Assembly: GCA_025736915.1 (NCBI GenBank)
Contig: CP107049.1
Location: 3,658,001-3,722,000 of the forward strand
DNA from: Acinetobacter nosocomialis
GTDB taxonomy: Bacteria > Pseudomonadota > Gammaproteobacteria > Pseudomonadales > Moraxellaceae
Length of the DNA stretch: 64,000 nucleotides
Direction: 5' to 3'
Shown: positions 35,604 to 45,544 of the stretch, piece after piece
Layout: every line of letters starts with the position of its first letter
Numbering within the stretch: position 1 is the first letter of the stretch
The notes under the pieces: generated by a model
Told to the model about the DNA's origin: nothing
What the model saw: the letters and a program-made list of their open reading frames with translations, nothing else
Databases searched by the model: none
Program-made: the position numbers and the translations under genes

Positions 35604-36791
35604 ATGAATTTTCAGCGTATGACTGACCTTAACTTAGCAGGTAAACGTGTACTTATTCGTGAAGATTTAAACGTTCCTGTTAAAAATGGTGTGATTACCA
35701 GCGATGCTCGTTTACGTGCAGCACTTCCAACAATAAAAGCTGCTTTAGAAAAAGGCGCTGCTGTAATGGTATTTTCGCATTTAGGTCGTCCTGTTGAAGG
35801 TGAACCAAAGCCTGAGCAGTCGCTTGCACCAGTTGCAGCATATTTAACTGAAGCACTAGGCCAAGAAGTTAAATTATTTACTGATTATCTTGATGGTGTA
35901 GAAGTTCAAGCAGGCCAAGTAGTTTTGCTTGAAAATGTTCGTTTTAATGCAGGTGAAAAGAAAAATAATCCGGAGCTTGCACAAAAGTATGCTGCTTTAT
36001 GTGATGTGTTTGTGATGGATGCATTCGGTACTGCTCACCGTGCAGAAGCTTCTACAGAAGGCGTGGCACGTTTTGCTCCTATTGCAGCTGCTGGTCCATT
36101 ATTAGCTGCTGAATTAGACGCACTTGGCCGTGCAATGCAAACACCTGAAAAACCAATGGTGGCTATTGTTGCTGGCTCTAAAGTTTCAACAAAACTTGAT
36201 GTCTTAAACTCATTGTCTACTATTTGCGATCAACTTATTGTTGGTGGTGGTATTGCAAATACTTTCCTCGCAGCTGCAGGTTATAATGTTGGTAAATCTT
36301 TATACGAAGCTGACTTGATTGAAACGGCAAAACAAATCGCTGCTAAAGTAAGTGTTCCACTTCCTACAGATGTTGTTGTTGCTGATGCATCTCAAATTAA
36401 TTTTGAAGATTTCTTAGGTTCTTTAGCAGCAGCACAAGCAGTTGTTAAAAAAGTTGAAGACGTAACAGCAAATGACATGATTTTAGATGTGGGTCCTGAA
36501 ACAGCTAAAGCATTTGCAAATATTTTAACAACATCAAAAACGATTCTTTGGAATGGTCCTGTTGGCGTATTTGAAGTTGATCAATTTGGTGAAGGTACTA
36601 AAGCACTTTCTCTTGCAGTTGCTCAATCTGACGCATTCTCGATTGCTGGCGGTGGCGATACTCTAGCTGCGATTGATAAATATGATGTTGCTGACCAAAT
36701 TGGCTATATTTCAACTGGTGGTGGTGCATTCCTTGAGTTTGTTGAAGGTAAAACTTTGCCGGCAGTTGCAGTTTTATTAGAACGTGCATAA
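35604..36791 (+). CDS. pgk: Phosphoglycerate kinase
   Basis: Transfers phosphate from 1,3-bisphosphoglycerate to ADP. 395 residues, full length. Marks: [16 protein letters not shown], the SHLGRP motif, and [11 protein letters not shown] near the end in the nucleotide domain. The ATG has an AGAGAG ribosome site. With fba downstream it forms a gluconeogenic pair, although a lipoprotein gene and terminators lie between. Confidence 0.98.
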   Translation: MNFQRMTDLNLAGKRVLIREDLNVPVKNGVITSDARLRAALPTIKAALEKGAAVMVFSHLGRPVEGEPKPEQSLAPVAAYLTEALGQEVKLFTDYLDGVEVQAGQVVLLENVRFNAGEKKNNPELAQKYAALCDVFVMDAFGTAHRAEASTEGVARFAPIAAAGPLLAAELDALGRAMQTPEKPMVAIVAGSKVSTKLDVLNSLSTICDQLIVGGGIANTFLAAAGYNVGKSLYEADLIETAKQIAAKVSVPLPTDVVVADASQINFEDFLGSLAAAQAVVKKVEDVTANDMILDVGPETAKAFANILTTSKTILWNGPVGVFEVDQFGEGTKALSLAVAQSDAFSIAGGGDTLAAIDKYDVADQIGYISTGGGAFLEFVEGKTLPAVAVLLERA

Positions 36792-36811
36792 TACATATAT
36801 GTAAAAATAAG

Positions 36812-36833
36812 AAGGGGTTGGGTTCAACCCCTT
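36812..36833 (+). terminator. Terminator after pgk
   Basis: AAGGGGTTG (36812-36820) pairs with CAACCCCTT (36825-36833), 4-base loop, followed by T residues. Confidence 0.92.
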
Positions 36834-36912
36834 TTTCATGGATAAGTCATTAAATTGTCATATTTCTGAAATAAAATAATGAGCACTAAATCACCAATTG
36901 TGGAAAATAGTG

Positions 36913-37155
36913 ATGAATTTAAAACTTACCTTAGCTGCTTTGTTAATTGTTCCAGTGATGTTGACTGCTTGTGCTAAAAAAGAAGAGTCTTCTAAAGCAG
37001 GGCAAGATGCTGCTTCTACAGCAGTTGCTGATAAAGTAACTCCTGAACAGCAAGCTACAATTGATTCGCTTGATAAGCCAGTTTTAGATGAAAAGAATAC
37101 CGATGTGGTTGAAGGTGGCGCGTCTAGCGAGCCGGCTGCTTCAGAAACTCATTAA
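36913..37155 (+). CDS. Small lipoprotein
   Basis: 80 residues with a signal peptide ending in the lipobox MLTAC (Cys20), so it should be lipid-anchored. The mature part is short, charged and rich in Ala, Asp and Glu, without a recognised domain. I use the ATG at 36913; an in-frame ATG at 36898 adds five residues that fit a signal peptide less well. It sits between pgk and fba but has its own terminator. Confidence 0.8.
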   Translation: MNLKLTLAALLIVPVMLTACAKKEESSKAGQDAASTAVADKVTPEQQATIDSLDKPVLDEKNTDVVEGGASSEPAASETH

Positions 37156-37177
37156 TTTGTTGTATTTTGTTAAAAAG

Positions 37178-37195
37178 TCCCTGCAAATGCAGGGA
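37178..37195 (+). terminator. Terminator after the small lipoprotein gene
   Basis: TCCCTGC (37178-37184) pairs with GCAGGGA (37189-37195), loop of 4, followed by a run of T. Confidence 0.9.
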
Positions 37196-37276
37196 TTTTT
37201 TTTGAAATACTGTGATTTGTTGCTGAATTGAAATAAATGACAAGGTAGAATAAGCCGCACTACCTGGGAGGATATT

Positions 37277-38314
37277 ATGGCACTCATTTCAATGCGCCAG
37301 CTCTTGGATCACGCTGCAGAACATAACTACGGCGTACCAGCATTTAACGTAAATAACTTAGAACAAATGCGTGCAATTATGCTTGCCGCGGATGCAACCA
37401 ATTCACCTGTAATTGTTCAGGCATCAGCTGGAGCTCGCAAATATGCAGGCGCTCCATTCTTGCGCCATCTTATTTTGGCTGCAATTGAAGAATGGCCGCA
37501 CATTCCAGTGGTAATGCACCAAGACCATGGTACAAGCCCTGATATCTGTCAGCGTTCAATTCAGCTTGGCTTTAGCTCTGTAATGATGGACGGTTCATTA
37601 GGTACAGATGGTAAAACACCTACATCTTACGAATACAACGTTGATGTAACTCGTAATGTTGTTGCTTTGGCACATGCATGTGGTGTTTCTGTTGAAGGTG
37701 AGATTGGCTGTTTAGGTAGCCTTGAAACTGGTATGGCTGGCGAAGAAGATGGTGTTGGTGCTGAAGGTGTACTTGATCACTCACAACTTCTTACTTCTGT
37801 CGAAGAAGCGACTCAATTTGTTGCTGATACCAATGTAGATGCATTAGCGATTGCTGTGGGTACTTCACATGGTGCTTACAAATTCACTCGTCCACCTACA
37901 GGCGATATCTTGGCAATTGACCGTATTAAAGAAATTCATGCGGCATTACCAAATACTCACCTTGTTATGCACGGTTCAAGCTCTGTGCCACAAGAATGGT
38001 TGAAAGTAATCAATGAGTTCGGTGGTGATATTAAAGAGACTTATGGTGTACCTGTTGAACAGCTTGTAGAAGCAATTAAACATGGTGTACGTAAGATCAA
38101 TATCGATACAGACTTACGTTTAGCATCTACTGGTGCAATTCGTCAGTTTATGGCTGAAAACCCAGCTGAATTTGATCCACGTAAATACTTTGCTAAAACT
38201 GTAGATTCAATGAAGCAAATTTGTATTGATCGTTATGAAGCATTTGGTACAGCTGGAAATGCTGACAAGATCCGCCCAATTTCTTTAGAAAAAATGGTTG
38301 ATCGTTATAAATAA
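37277..38314 (+). CDS. fba: Class II fructose-bisphosphate aldolase
   Basis: Zinc-dependent aldolase that splits or forms fructose 1,6-bisphosphate. 345 residues. Zinc and catalytic residues lie in [37 protein letters not shown] and the HGSSSVP block. The sequence belongs to the class II subtype often called Calvin-cycle-type Fba. A GGAGG-like ribosome site precedes the ATG. Confidence 0.97.
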   Translation: MALISMRQLLDHAAEHNYGVPAFNVNNLEQMRAIMLAADATNSPVIVQASAGARKYAGAPFLRHLILAAIEEWPHIPVVMHQDHGTSPDICQRSIQLGFSSVMMDGSLGTDGKTPTSYEYNVDVTRNVVALAHACGVSVEGEIGCLGSLETGMAGEEDGVGAEGVLDHSQLLTSVEEATQFVADTNVDALAIAVGTSHGAYKFTRPPTGDILAIDRIKEIHAALPNTHLVMHGSSSVPQEWLKVINEFGGDIKETYGVPVEQLVEAIKHGVRKINIDTDLRLASTGAIRQFMAENPAEFDPRKYFAKTVDSMKQICIDRYEAFGTAGNADKIRPISLEKMVDRYK

Positions 38315-38338
38315 CTCCCGTTAGGGTTTGATTTATAG

Positions 38339-38364
38339 AAACCGGTTATGTAAATAACCGGTTT
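38339..38364 (+). terminator. Terminator after fba
   Basis: AAACCGGTTAT (38339-38349) pairs with ATAACCGGTTT (38354-38364), loop GTAA, then a run of T. Confidence 0.93.
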
Positions 38365-38390
38365 TTTATTAGCCAGATTTTATTCGTAAA

Positions 38391-38415
38391 AAAACCTGTG
38401 ATAAACACAGGTTTT
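38391..38415 (-). terminator. Terminator after surA
   Basis: AAAACCTGTG (38391-38400) pairs with CACAGGTTTT (38406-38415), 5-base loop. On the minus strand it is followed by a T-run. Confidence 0.92.
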
Positions 38416-38433
38416 AAGAGCGGCAAAAAGAAC

Positions 38434-39744
38434 TTACTTTTGTAGATTCTTTTTGTCGAGGCTAGGGTCTTTAATTTCTACATATGCATTAGCACGTACT
38501 TCTCGTAACCAGCTATCAACTTCGGTATTGAATTGACGCTCACCTAAAATTTGACGTGCCATACGCTCTTGATATTCATGAGTCATATCTTTTTCGCGTT
38601 TATCTGTCACTTGTAGAATATGCCAGCCAAATTGAGTTTGGAAAGGCTCACTAATTTGACCTACAGGAATTTCCTGCATTTTTTTATCAAACTCAGGAAC
38701 CATCATGCCTGGTGTAACCCAACCTAAACTACCGCCATCACGTGCTGAACCTGTATCATTTGAATAGGTTGCAGCAAGCGTAGCGAAATCTTGTCCCGCC
38801 TTTAATCGCTTGTAAATGCTGTCAATAATTTGTTTCGCATTTTCAGGACTTACCACTTCAGATGGTTGAATAAGAATATGACGAGTTTGATATTGTGGTA
38901 CCAATGCTTTTTGTTCATTTTGCTTGCGTTCTAAGAGTTTTAGAACATGTACACCATCACGTACAGAGATTAAATCAGTTGTTTGACCATCTTGGAGTGG
39001 AGTAATACGAGCGGCAAGTTCTGCTGGAATATCAGAAAGAGGGCGGAATCCCATATCTGCACCTTCAACTTTTACAGTCGCAGTTGAAAGCTTTTTGAGA
39101 GCATTTAAATCATTGCTTTGAGCAAGCTTTGAGCGAACTTCTTTGGCTACATTCTGAACTTCTTGAGGGTTGTCTCCTGCGATTCGCATATGAATCACGT
39201 GAGCCTGATTACCTAGGGCAGCTTGTCCTTGTGGTGACTTTAAAAAATTGTCGACATCTTGGTCACTAATTTTAATACGAGACATCACTTGTTGCTGACG
39301 CAGGCGATTAATTGCTAAATCTTCAGCAATACGGCCTCGTAAGTTTTCATATGTTCCTGGAGCAATTGCATCTAACTTTTGTTGAAATGCTTCTAAACTT
39401 TTACTGCCAGATTGACTTGCTACTTTAAGTACTGCCTCGTTTAGACTTTTCTCATCAGGTTTAATGCCGTAACGTTTTACTTGTTCGAGTTGAGCTTGAC
39501 GTAAGATGAGTTGATCTAAAACCTGAAATTGTAGGTATTGTTGAGGTGGTACGTCTTTTTTTTGTGCTTGCAATTCGTGAGCAGCTTCTGCCATTCCTTG
39601 TTCAAGGTCACTTTTCAAAATTACGCTATTGTCCACAATTGCCACAACTTCATCAGTGGGTTGGGCAAAACTATGCATTGATGAAGATATTAATACAGCA
39701 AGGGTTGTTGCTTTAAAAAACTGTTTAAGATGCTTTGCCTTCAT
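38434..39744 (-). CDS. surA: Periplasmic chaperone / peptidyl-prolyl isomerase SurA
   Basis: Escorts outer-membrane proteins, LptD among them, through the periplasm. A signal peptide (cleavage near SFA-QPTDE) is followed by an N-terminal chaperone region and two parvulin (PpiC) domains, about residues 185-280 and 295-395; the second is best conserved (QTRHILIQPSEV, DGGSLGWVTPGMMVPEF, QFGWHILQV). About 436 residues. The ATG at 39744 shares a base with the lptD stop, so the start 15 bases upstream is unlikely. Operon with lptD. Confidence 0.95.
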   Translation of the reverse strand: MKAKHLKQFFKATTLAVLISSSMHSFAQPTDEVVAIVDNSVILKSDLEQGMAEAAHELQAQKKDVPPQQYLQFQVLDQLILRQAQLEQVKRYGIKPDEKSLNEAVLKVASQSGSKSLEAFQQKLDAIAPGTYENLRGRIAEDLAINRLRQQQVMSRIKISDQDVDNFLKSPQGQAALGNQAHVIHMRIAGDNPQEVQNVAKEVRSKLAQSNDLNALKKLSTATVKVEGADMGFRPLSDIPAELAARITPLQDGQTTDLISVRDGVHVLKLLERKQNEQKALVPQYQTRHILIQPSEVVSPENAKQIIDSIYKRLKAGQDFATLAATYSNDTGSARDGGSLGWVTPGMMVPEFDKKMQEIPVGQISEPFQTQFGWHILQVTDKREKDMTHEYQERMARQILGERQFNTEVDSWLREVRANAYVEIKDPSLDKKNLQK

Positions 39745-42197
39745 TAACGTTGTGTCCAAGATTGATTAATTTTGTTAAAACCTAAAACGCGATTTTCAAG
39801 TATAGACGCGAGTTTATTGTTTAAACCACCTAAACCTTTAAGCGTAATTTCAGCCATAATCGCGCGTTTCTCGTTAACATTAGGAGATTTTGGATCATCT
39901 AGGTCGTTATAGTAAGAACGGCCATAGACTGAGATACCCCAGCAACATGATTCATAGTTAACACCTAATAACAGCTCACGAGCCACATCATTGTCCATGT
40001 CATATTGAACAAGACCCATAATACGCCAGTTGTCTTTGATTGGTTGTATAAAGGATGCAACAACTTGATCATAAGTTTCTTGACGACCAGGAATATTTTT
40101 GCGATAGAAGTAACCTAAGTTGTATAGGTTGCCTTTGTCACCTGTATAGTAAACTTGGAAGTCTCGCTGAGCGTTATCACCGTTTGACATCCATGCTGAA
40201 TTTGCTCCAATAGTAAAGTTCTGGTTGAGTTGGCTTGTTAAGCTTACAACTGGTCCTGTATTGCGTTCAGTATCAAATGCATCGGGTTGATTTTGTAGAG
40301 TTACACGTCGATCTTCAAAATAATAGCTTTGGCCTACACTTGCACGTAAACGTTCTAAGCCCACCGTATCAAATAAACTATAACTTACACCAAGTGATAA
40401 GAAGTTGTTGTCTTCAAGGCGGTCATGTCCATAGAAGCGGTAAGGGTTAAATAATTGATCGTAATTAACCGATGCTGAAGTTGAGTCAAAGTTTGGATAA
40501 CTGTTCTGATTTTTATAAGGAGCATAAGCGTAAAAAGCACGAGGTGTAATGGTTTGGAGATATTTACCATCGCGCTCAAATGTCAGACCTGTATCTAAAG
40601 TAAACTGGGGTACAACAACTGATTTGGATTCTGAACTAGCATCTAAGTCTTGTGAGGCAATACTGTCTTTGTCATAGAAAGTCTGAATAGAACGTACAGA
40701 CACTTCAGGGATAACGAAAGCCGCTGGTGTACGATAGTTATAACGTGTTGCGAACTGGTTATAAATACGCGTACCACTACTTTCCTGAGCAGAACCATCA
40801 TTAATTGATTTTTTGAAGTATGCCGTATCGTTATTAAATTCGTATTGTAAACCTTGTGGGTTACCTGTGACATAGTTTAATAAGAACTGTGGTAAACGGG
40901 CATAAGGTTTGTTTGCATCCAAAACTGAAGGGTCTAGTGTCTGGAAGTCCTCAACTTTAAGCTGAGCTTTTAAACCTGGAATGCCATGCTGGTAGTTCAG
41001 CTCCCAAGCTCTACGAAGATTTACATCAGTTTTAGAGTTCGGACTGCTGTCTAAGTCTGCAAAATAATCTTTATCAGATGCATAGTGATATTCAAGGTTG
41101 GTAGACCATTGATCATTAATATTCCAATTGTGGAGGAAATTAAAATCTTTACGGTCTTTATCGTTATATTCTTTATCAGATGGAAGAATACCGCCTGATA
41201 TTACCCCTGCACCAAATCCATCCGTTAAATAGCGAAATTCACCTTTGAGCATAGCTCCACGTTCTGATAGATATCGTGGAGTAATCGTTGCATCATAATT
41301 AGGTGCAAGATTTAAATAAATTGGAACAGAAAGTTCACCGCCACCACCACTATTTGAGAAACCCGAGAAACCAAACTGAGGGTTAAGAATACCTGTAGTT
41401 CGACGGTCATCAATTGGGAAGTTAAAGTATGGGACTGCTATAACTGGAACATCTTTAACATAGATCTTTGCATTGCGAGTGACGCCTCGACCAGTTTCCT
41501 GATTCAGCTCAATTTTATTAGCCTGAATTTTCCAAGCAGGTTTTTGACCTGGTGGACAAGTGGTATAGCTTGCATCATTAAGAACCATTACATTTGGAGA
41601 TGTTCTTTCGATTTTCCCTGCGTGACCATGCGCATGTTGTTGTTCAGAAATATAAAAACTATTATTTAAATCGCCCGTTTGAGTCTTTAAATTATAATTA
41701 ATTTCATCACTTTGAGAGAGTAAGCCCCCTTGAGCTAACTGTACTCGGCCTTGGGCGTGGGCAAATGTTTGAGTTTTATCGATGGTGACTTTATCGGCAC
41801 GAACAGTACGACCTTCTTGGTCTATTACTACGTTTCCTTCTAGCTCAGAATCACCAGCAGGGTTGTAATGACCGTAATCGGCAGTTACAACCGATGTAGC
41901 CTTATCTGCATCTAATGCTTTAGTTTCAGGGTTGATTGGTGTAATCCAAGTTCCTTGGCAAAATGCCGAACTCAAATATTTATTATTGCGCAACTGCGCC
42001 TCAGGTGCAGATTTATCAACATAATATTGTTGAAAGAATTCCTGCCCTGGATAGGCTTCTTTAATACTCGCCTTAAGTTGATTATTGTCTATGTTGGAGA
42101 CAACACCAGCTGACTCAGCATAACTTGATTGTATGGAGCCACATAAGAGCGTAAAAATAGCGGTCGCTAAAGGATTAAATTTAAACTGATGCTTCAT
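39744..42197 (-). CDS. lptD: LPS/LOS assembly outer-membrane protein LptD
   Basis: Beta-barrel that, with lipoprotein LptE, inserts lipooligosaccharide in the outer leaflet. Signal peptide, then an OstA (LptA-like) jelly-roll (about residues 110-240: ADYGHYNPAGDSELEGNVVIDQEG, ARGVTRNAKIYVKDVPVIAVPYFNFPIDDRRTTGIL) and a C-terminal barrel. Cysteines occur at the N-terminal (SAFCQGTW), in SYTTCPPGQ and near the end (ESCCWG), fitting LptD disulfides. About 817 residues. The ATG at 42197 is preferred over a TTG at 42212. Coupled to surA. Confidence 0.95.
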   Translation of the reverse strand: MKHQFKFNPLATAIFTLLCGSIQSSYAESAGVVSNIDNNQLKASIKEAYPGQEFFQQYYVDKSAPEAQLRNNKYLSSAFCQGTWITPINPETKALDADKATSVVTADYGHYNPAGDSELEGNVVIDQEGRTVRADKVTIDKTQTFAHAQGRVQLAQGGLLSQSDEINYNLKTQTGDLNNSFYISEQQHAHGHAGKIERTSPNVMVLNDASYTTCPPGQKPAWKIQANKIELNQETGRGVTRNAKIYVKDVPVIAVPYFNFPIDDRRTTGILNPQFGFSGFSNSGGGGELSVPIYLNLAPNYDATITPRYLSERGAMLKGEFRYLTDGFGAGVISGGILPSDKEYNDKDRKDFNFLHNWNINDQWSTNLEYHYASDKDYFADLDSSPNSKTDVNLRRAWELNYQHGIPGLKAQLKVEDFQTLDPSVLDANKPYARLPQFLLNYVTGNPQGLQYEFNNDTAYFKKSINDGSAQESSGTRIYNQFATRYNYRTPAAFVIPEVSVRSIQTFYDKDSIASQDLDASSESKSVVVPQFTLDTGLTFERDGKYLQTITPRAFYAYAPYKNQNSYPNFDSTSASVNYDQLFNPYRFYGHDRLEDNNFLSLGVSYSLFDTVGLERLRASVGQSYYFEDRRVTLQNQPDAFDTERNTGPVVSLTSQLNQNFTIGANSAWMSNGDNAQRDFQVYYTGDKGNLYNLGYFYRKNIPGRQETYDQVVASFIQPIKDNWRIMGLVQYDMDNDVARELLLGVNYESCCWGISVYGRSYYNDLDDPKSPNVNEKRAIMAEITLKGLGGLNNKLASILENRVLGFNKINQSWTQR

Positions 42198-42317
42198 TGT
42201 CTCATTAACCAAGTATGCTAATTCACAATTAATTATTGTCGCATCATAGAGAAAAAGTTTATAAGTGGCTACACTTAACCCTTCAAAAATCTCAGCTTGT
42301 TTTAGATTTTATTGCAA

Positions 42318-43331
42318 ATGAATACACAACGTGAACAATTGATACATACATGGCTTACATCTGTTCTTGAAAATGATCAATTTCAGATCGCTTATTTAGC
42401 AGGGGATGCCAGCTTTCGTCGTTATGCTCGCATCCAGTTACAAAATAAAACGTATATGCTTATGGATGCGCCTCCTGAAAAAGAAGACTGTGTTCCGTTT
42501 GTAACCATTGACGAATTTTTTGCGGGTCATGGGGTTCGAGTACCTCAGATTGTTGCAAAAGATTTAACACAAGGTTTTCTGTTGTTGGAAGACTTTGGTG
42601 ATGTACTGTTGTCGACATTATTGAATGATGCAACAGTTGATCAATACTACGAACAAAGCTTTAAGCAGCTCACTCATTTGCAATCAATTAATGGTACTGA
42701 TCATTTCCCAGTTTATTCTTATGAAAAGCTTGTGTCTGAAATGCAGCTGCTAACAGATTGGATGTTACCATCACTTGGAATTCATCCAACGGCTGAGCAG
42801 AAGAAAACTATTGATGATGCATTTGATTTCTTAGCTCATGCAGCATTGGCTCAGCCTCAAGTTATTGTGCATCGTGATTTTCATAGTCGTAATTTAATGA
42901 AAATTACCAATGAAGAGGAATTGGGAGTAATCGACTTCCAAGACGCAGTTATTGGTGCTGATACTTATGATTTAATCTCGATTACACGTGATGCATATGT
43001 GCAGTGGAACGCTGAGCGTGTTTATCAATGGTTCAAAGTTTTCTATGAGCTTTTACCAGTCTCTGCTAAACAAAACCGAACTTTTGAGCAATTTAAGCGT
43101 GATGCCGATTTAATGGCAATCCAACGCCATATCAAAATTTTGGGAATTTTTGTCCGTTTGTTTGAGCGAGATGGTAAGTCTGGATACTTAAAAGACTTGC
43201 CGCGAGTCATGTGGTATTTGCTTGAAGAGAGCCGCGGTTACACTGAACTTGACGAGTTTATGGTATTTATAAATAACATAGTAATGCCTAAATTTATCGA
43301 GAAATATGGTCCCTATGAGGTAGCAGCATAA
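42318..43331 (+). CDS. amgK: N-acetylmuramate/N-acetylglucosamine kinase AmgK
   Basis: Phosphorylates the anomeric position of MurNAc and GlcNAc recycled from peptidoglycan. It has an aminoglycoside-phosphotransferase fold: nucleotide loop near LAGDASFRRYARI, catalytic motif VIVHRDFHSRNLM and the metal-binding VIDFQDAVIG. About 337 residues with the ATG at 42318 (a TTG lies 6 bases before). The stop overlaps the murU start by one base (TAATG). Divergent from lptD, as in Pseudomonas. Confidence 0.93.
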   Translation: MNTQREQLIHTWLTSVLENDQFQIAYLAGDASFRRYARIQLQNKTYMLMDAPPEKEDCVPFVTIDEFFAGHGVRVPQIVAKDLTQGFLLLEDFGDVLLSTLLNDATVDQYYEQSFKQLTHLQSINGTDHFPVYSYEKLVSEMQLLTDWMLPSLGIHPTAEQKKTIDDAFDFLAHAALAQPQVIVHRDFHSRNLMKITNEEELGVIDFQDAVIGADTYDLISITRDAYVQWNAERVYQWFKVFYELLPVSAKQNRTFEQFKRDADLMAIQRHIKILGIFVRLFERDGKSGYLKDLPRVMWYLLEESRGYTELDEFMVFINNIVMPKFIEKYGPYEVAA

Positions 43332-44020
43332 TGAAAGCAATGATTCTTGCTGCTGGCTTGGGCAATCGTATGCGTCCACTCACGCTATATACACCAAAGC
43401 CTCTGCTTGAGGTCGGCGGTAAACCACTTATTGTGTGGCATATTGAAAAACTTAAAAATATGGGTGTGACTGAAATAGTCATCAATTCTGCGTGGTTAGC
43501 AGACAAACTCATCAGTAGCTTGGGAGATGGCTCTCAATTTGGTGTGGACATTCGTTGGACACGAGAAGAAGAAGGGCTAGAAACAGCTGGCGGAATTATT
43601 AATGCTTTGCCACTGCTTGGAATAGATCCTTTTATTCTGGTGAATGGAGATGTATGGACCACAATGGATTTTGAAGCTCTACGCGATATTAAGCTAAATG
43701 ATGATTTGGCTCATCTTGTGTTAGTTGATAATCCTAAACAACATCCTGACGGCGACTTTACATTATTGGATGGGCGCGCTTTTACATTCGATCAAGATGT
43801 GAAGGGTGAGAGCCTTACTTTTAGTGGTGTATCTGTTATCCATCCTAAGCTTTTTGATGGATTGGAACATGGTAAACGTCCTTTAGCTCCACTATTAAAG
43901 CAAGCGATGCAAAATCAAAAGGTATCTGCTGAAAAGCTTAAGGGTGCATGGGTAGATGTGGGGACGCCAGAGCGCCTAATGGAGCTAGATTTGCAAATTC
44001 GTGAAGGCTTCTACGATTAA
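43331..44020 (+). CDS. murU: N-acetylmuramate alpha-1-phosphate uridylyltransferase MurU
   Basis: Turns MurNAc-1-phosphate into UDP-MurNAc, completing the recycling shortcut that bypasses MurA. Nucleotidyltransferase motif AMILAAGLGNRMRPLTLYTPKPLLEVGGKPL, the metal Asp in VNGDVWT, and GVSVIHPKLF follow the family. 229 residues. Translationally coupled to amgK. Because UDP-MurNAc from this route does not need MurA, the pair is linked to intrinsic fosfomycin tolerance in other genera. Confidence 0.93.
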   Translation: MKAMILAAGLGNRMRPLTLYTPKPLLEVGGKPLIVWHIEKLKNMGVTEIVINSAWLADKLISSLGDGSQFGVDIRWTREEEGLETAGGIINALPLLGIDPFILVNGDVWTTMDFEALRDIKLNDDLAHLVLVDNPKQHPDGDFTLLDGRAFTFDQDVKGESLTFSGVSVIHPKLFDGLEHGKRPLAPLLKQAMQNQKVSAEKLKGAWVDVGTPERLMELDLQIREGFYD

Positions 44021-44068
44021 CTGCGTAATCGCTAATCGTTAAATAGTGTTCCACGATGCATAAATGGG

Positions 44069-44074
44069 TATACT
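44069..44074 (+). promoter_or_regulatory. Probable extended -10 promoter for rsmG-parA-parB
   Basis: TATACT preceded by TGGG, 34 bases before the rsmG ATG. The -35 region (GTGTTC, about 44046-44051) is poor, which fits an extended -10 type. Confidence 0.45.
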
Positions 44075-44107
44075 TTGTTTTAAATTTTACTTAGATGTTA
44101 TCTGTTT

Positions 44108-44740
44108 ATGCATCCATTTTTTCAAGAGTTACAACAGGGTAGTCAAAAATTAGGTTTGTCGCTTAGCGATGAAGCTTTGACATTATTGTTGAAGTATCAA
44201 GATGCTTTGGTACTTTGGAACAAAGCTTATAATCTAACAGCGATTCGTGATCCGAAAGAAATGTTAGTGAAGCATTTGTTAGATAGCCTAAGTATTTTGA
44301 AAGATTTGCCAGCAGGCCGTTTACTTGATGTAGGTACAGGTGGCGGTATGCCAGGCATGATCATTGCATTATGTCAGCCAGAACGCTCATGCGTATTGCT
44401 TGATTCAAATGGTAAGAAAATTCGTTTTTTGAAACAGTTTATTGCTGACCTTAAGCTTAAAAACGTAGTAGCAGTGCAAACACGCGTTGAAAATCAAGAT
44501 ACAATTGATGAGCTTGGCCAATTTGATGTGATTACAAGTCGTGCATTTGCATCGTTAACTGATTTTGTTGATGCTGCGCGTCCATATTTGCATGAGCAGA
44601 GTATAATTGCTGCGATGAAAGGACTGATTCCAGTTGAAGAAATGGAAGAGCTTAAGCAGGAATTTTCATGTAAAGTGATTGAACTGCATGTACCAAGACT
44701 TGATGAACAACGTCATTTACTTTTACTTCAACGAATTTAA
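44108..44740 (+). CDS. rsmG: 16S rRNA (guanine527-N7)-methyltransferase RsmG
   Basis: Methylates G527 in the 530 loop of 16S rRNA; its loss gives low-level streptomycin resistance. The SAM motif LLDVGTGGGMPGMIIAL and the conserved FDVITSRAFASLTDFVDAARPYL are clear. 210 residues. In most bacteria it follows mnmG and stands near oriC with parAB; here only rsmG and parAB have stayed together. Confidence 0.97.
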   Translation: MHPFFQELQQGSQKLGLSLSDEALTLLLKYQDALVLWNKAYNLTAIRDPKEMLVKHLLDSLSILKDLPAGRLLDVGTGGGMPGMIIALCQPERSCVLLDSNGKKIRFLKQFIADLKLKNVVAVQTRVENQDTIDELGQFDVITSRAFASLTDFVDAARPYLHEQSIIAAMKGLIPVEEMEELKQEFSCKVIELHVPRLDEQRHLLLLQRI

Positions 44741-44761
44741 ATAAAAAGTATTAGGGTTACC

Positions 44762-45544
44762 ATGGCTCAAATTATTGCGATTGCAAACCAAAAGGGTGGT
44801 GTTGGTAAAACAACGACTGCAGTAAATCTTGCAGCATCACTTGCTGTATTGAAAAAACGTGTGTTACTTGTTGATATAGATTCACAAGGTAATGCCACGA
44901 TGGGGTCTGGTATTCAAAAGAATGATCTACTTTACTCAATCACTGATGTTTTATTGGGTGAAGTGCCAATTGAAACTGCAATTCAAAAGGCAGAGGTTGG
45001 ATATAAAGTTTTGGGTTCAAACCGTGAGCTTTCAGGTGTTGAACTGGCAATTGCCGAACAAGAAGGTCGTGAGTTTATTTTAAAGAATGCTCTGAACGAA
45101 GTTAGAAATTCTTTTGACTACATTATTGTTGACTGTGCACCTAGCTTAAGTTTAATTACGGTAAATGCCTTAGCTGCCGTAGATAGTGTAATCATTCCTA
45201 TGCAATGTGAGTACTATGCATTAGAAGGTTTGGCTGATTTAACCCAAACTATCGATCGTATTCAAAAAGCATTAAATCCTGATTTAGAAATTATTGGTGT
45301 TTTACGTACGATGTACGACGCACGTAATGCTTTAACTCGCGATGTATCAGCTGAGTTAGAACAGTATTTTGGTAAAAAGCTTTATGACACCGTGATTCCT
45401 CGTAACGTTCGATTGGCTGAAGCGCCTGCACACGGTTTGCCAGTTATTTATTTTGAAAAGAGTTCAAAGGGTGCAGTTGCATACTTAAATCTTGCAGCTG
45501 AGATGTTAAAGAAAAGTAAAGTGAAGAAAGGAAGTAAAGTATGA
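44762..45544 (+). CDS. parA: Chromosome partitioning ATPase ParA
   Basis: Deviant Walker A ATPase (IANQKGGVGKTTTAVNLAASLA) that binds nonspecific DNA and positions ParB-parS complexes. Other motifs: LLVDIDSQGNAT, YIIVDCAPSLSLIT, and MQCEYYALEGLADL. 260 residues, no N-terminal HTH, so the chromosomal (type Ib-like Soj) class. Overlaps parB by 4 bases (ATGA). Confidence 0.97.
   Translation: MAQIIAIANQKGGVGKTTTAVNLAASLAVLKKRVLLVDIDSQGNATMGSGIQKNDLLYSITDVLLGEVPIETAIQKAEVGYKVLGSNRELSGVELAIAEQEGREFILKNALNEVRNSFDYIIVDCAPSLSLITVNALAAVDSVIIPMQCEYYALEGLADLTQTIDRIQKALNPDLEIIGVLRTMYDARNALTRDVSAELEQYFGKKLYDTVIPRNVRLAEAPAHGLPVIYFEKSSKGAVAYLNLAAEMLKKSKVKKGSKV

Noticed and set aside
39187..39205. TCACGTGA core in surA
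   Set aside because: Flanks do not fit parS, and the bases are coding.
44047..44062. Half parS site upstream of rsmG (TGTTCCACG)
   Set aside because: Only the left half matches; the right half does not. It also overlaps the likely promoter.
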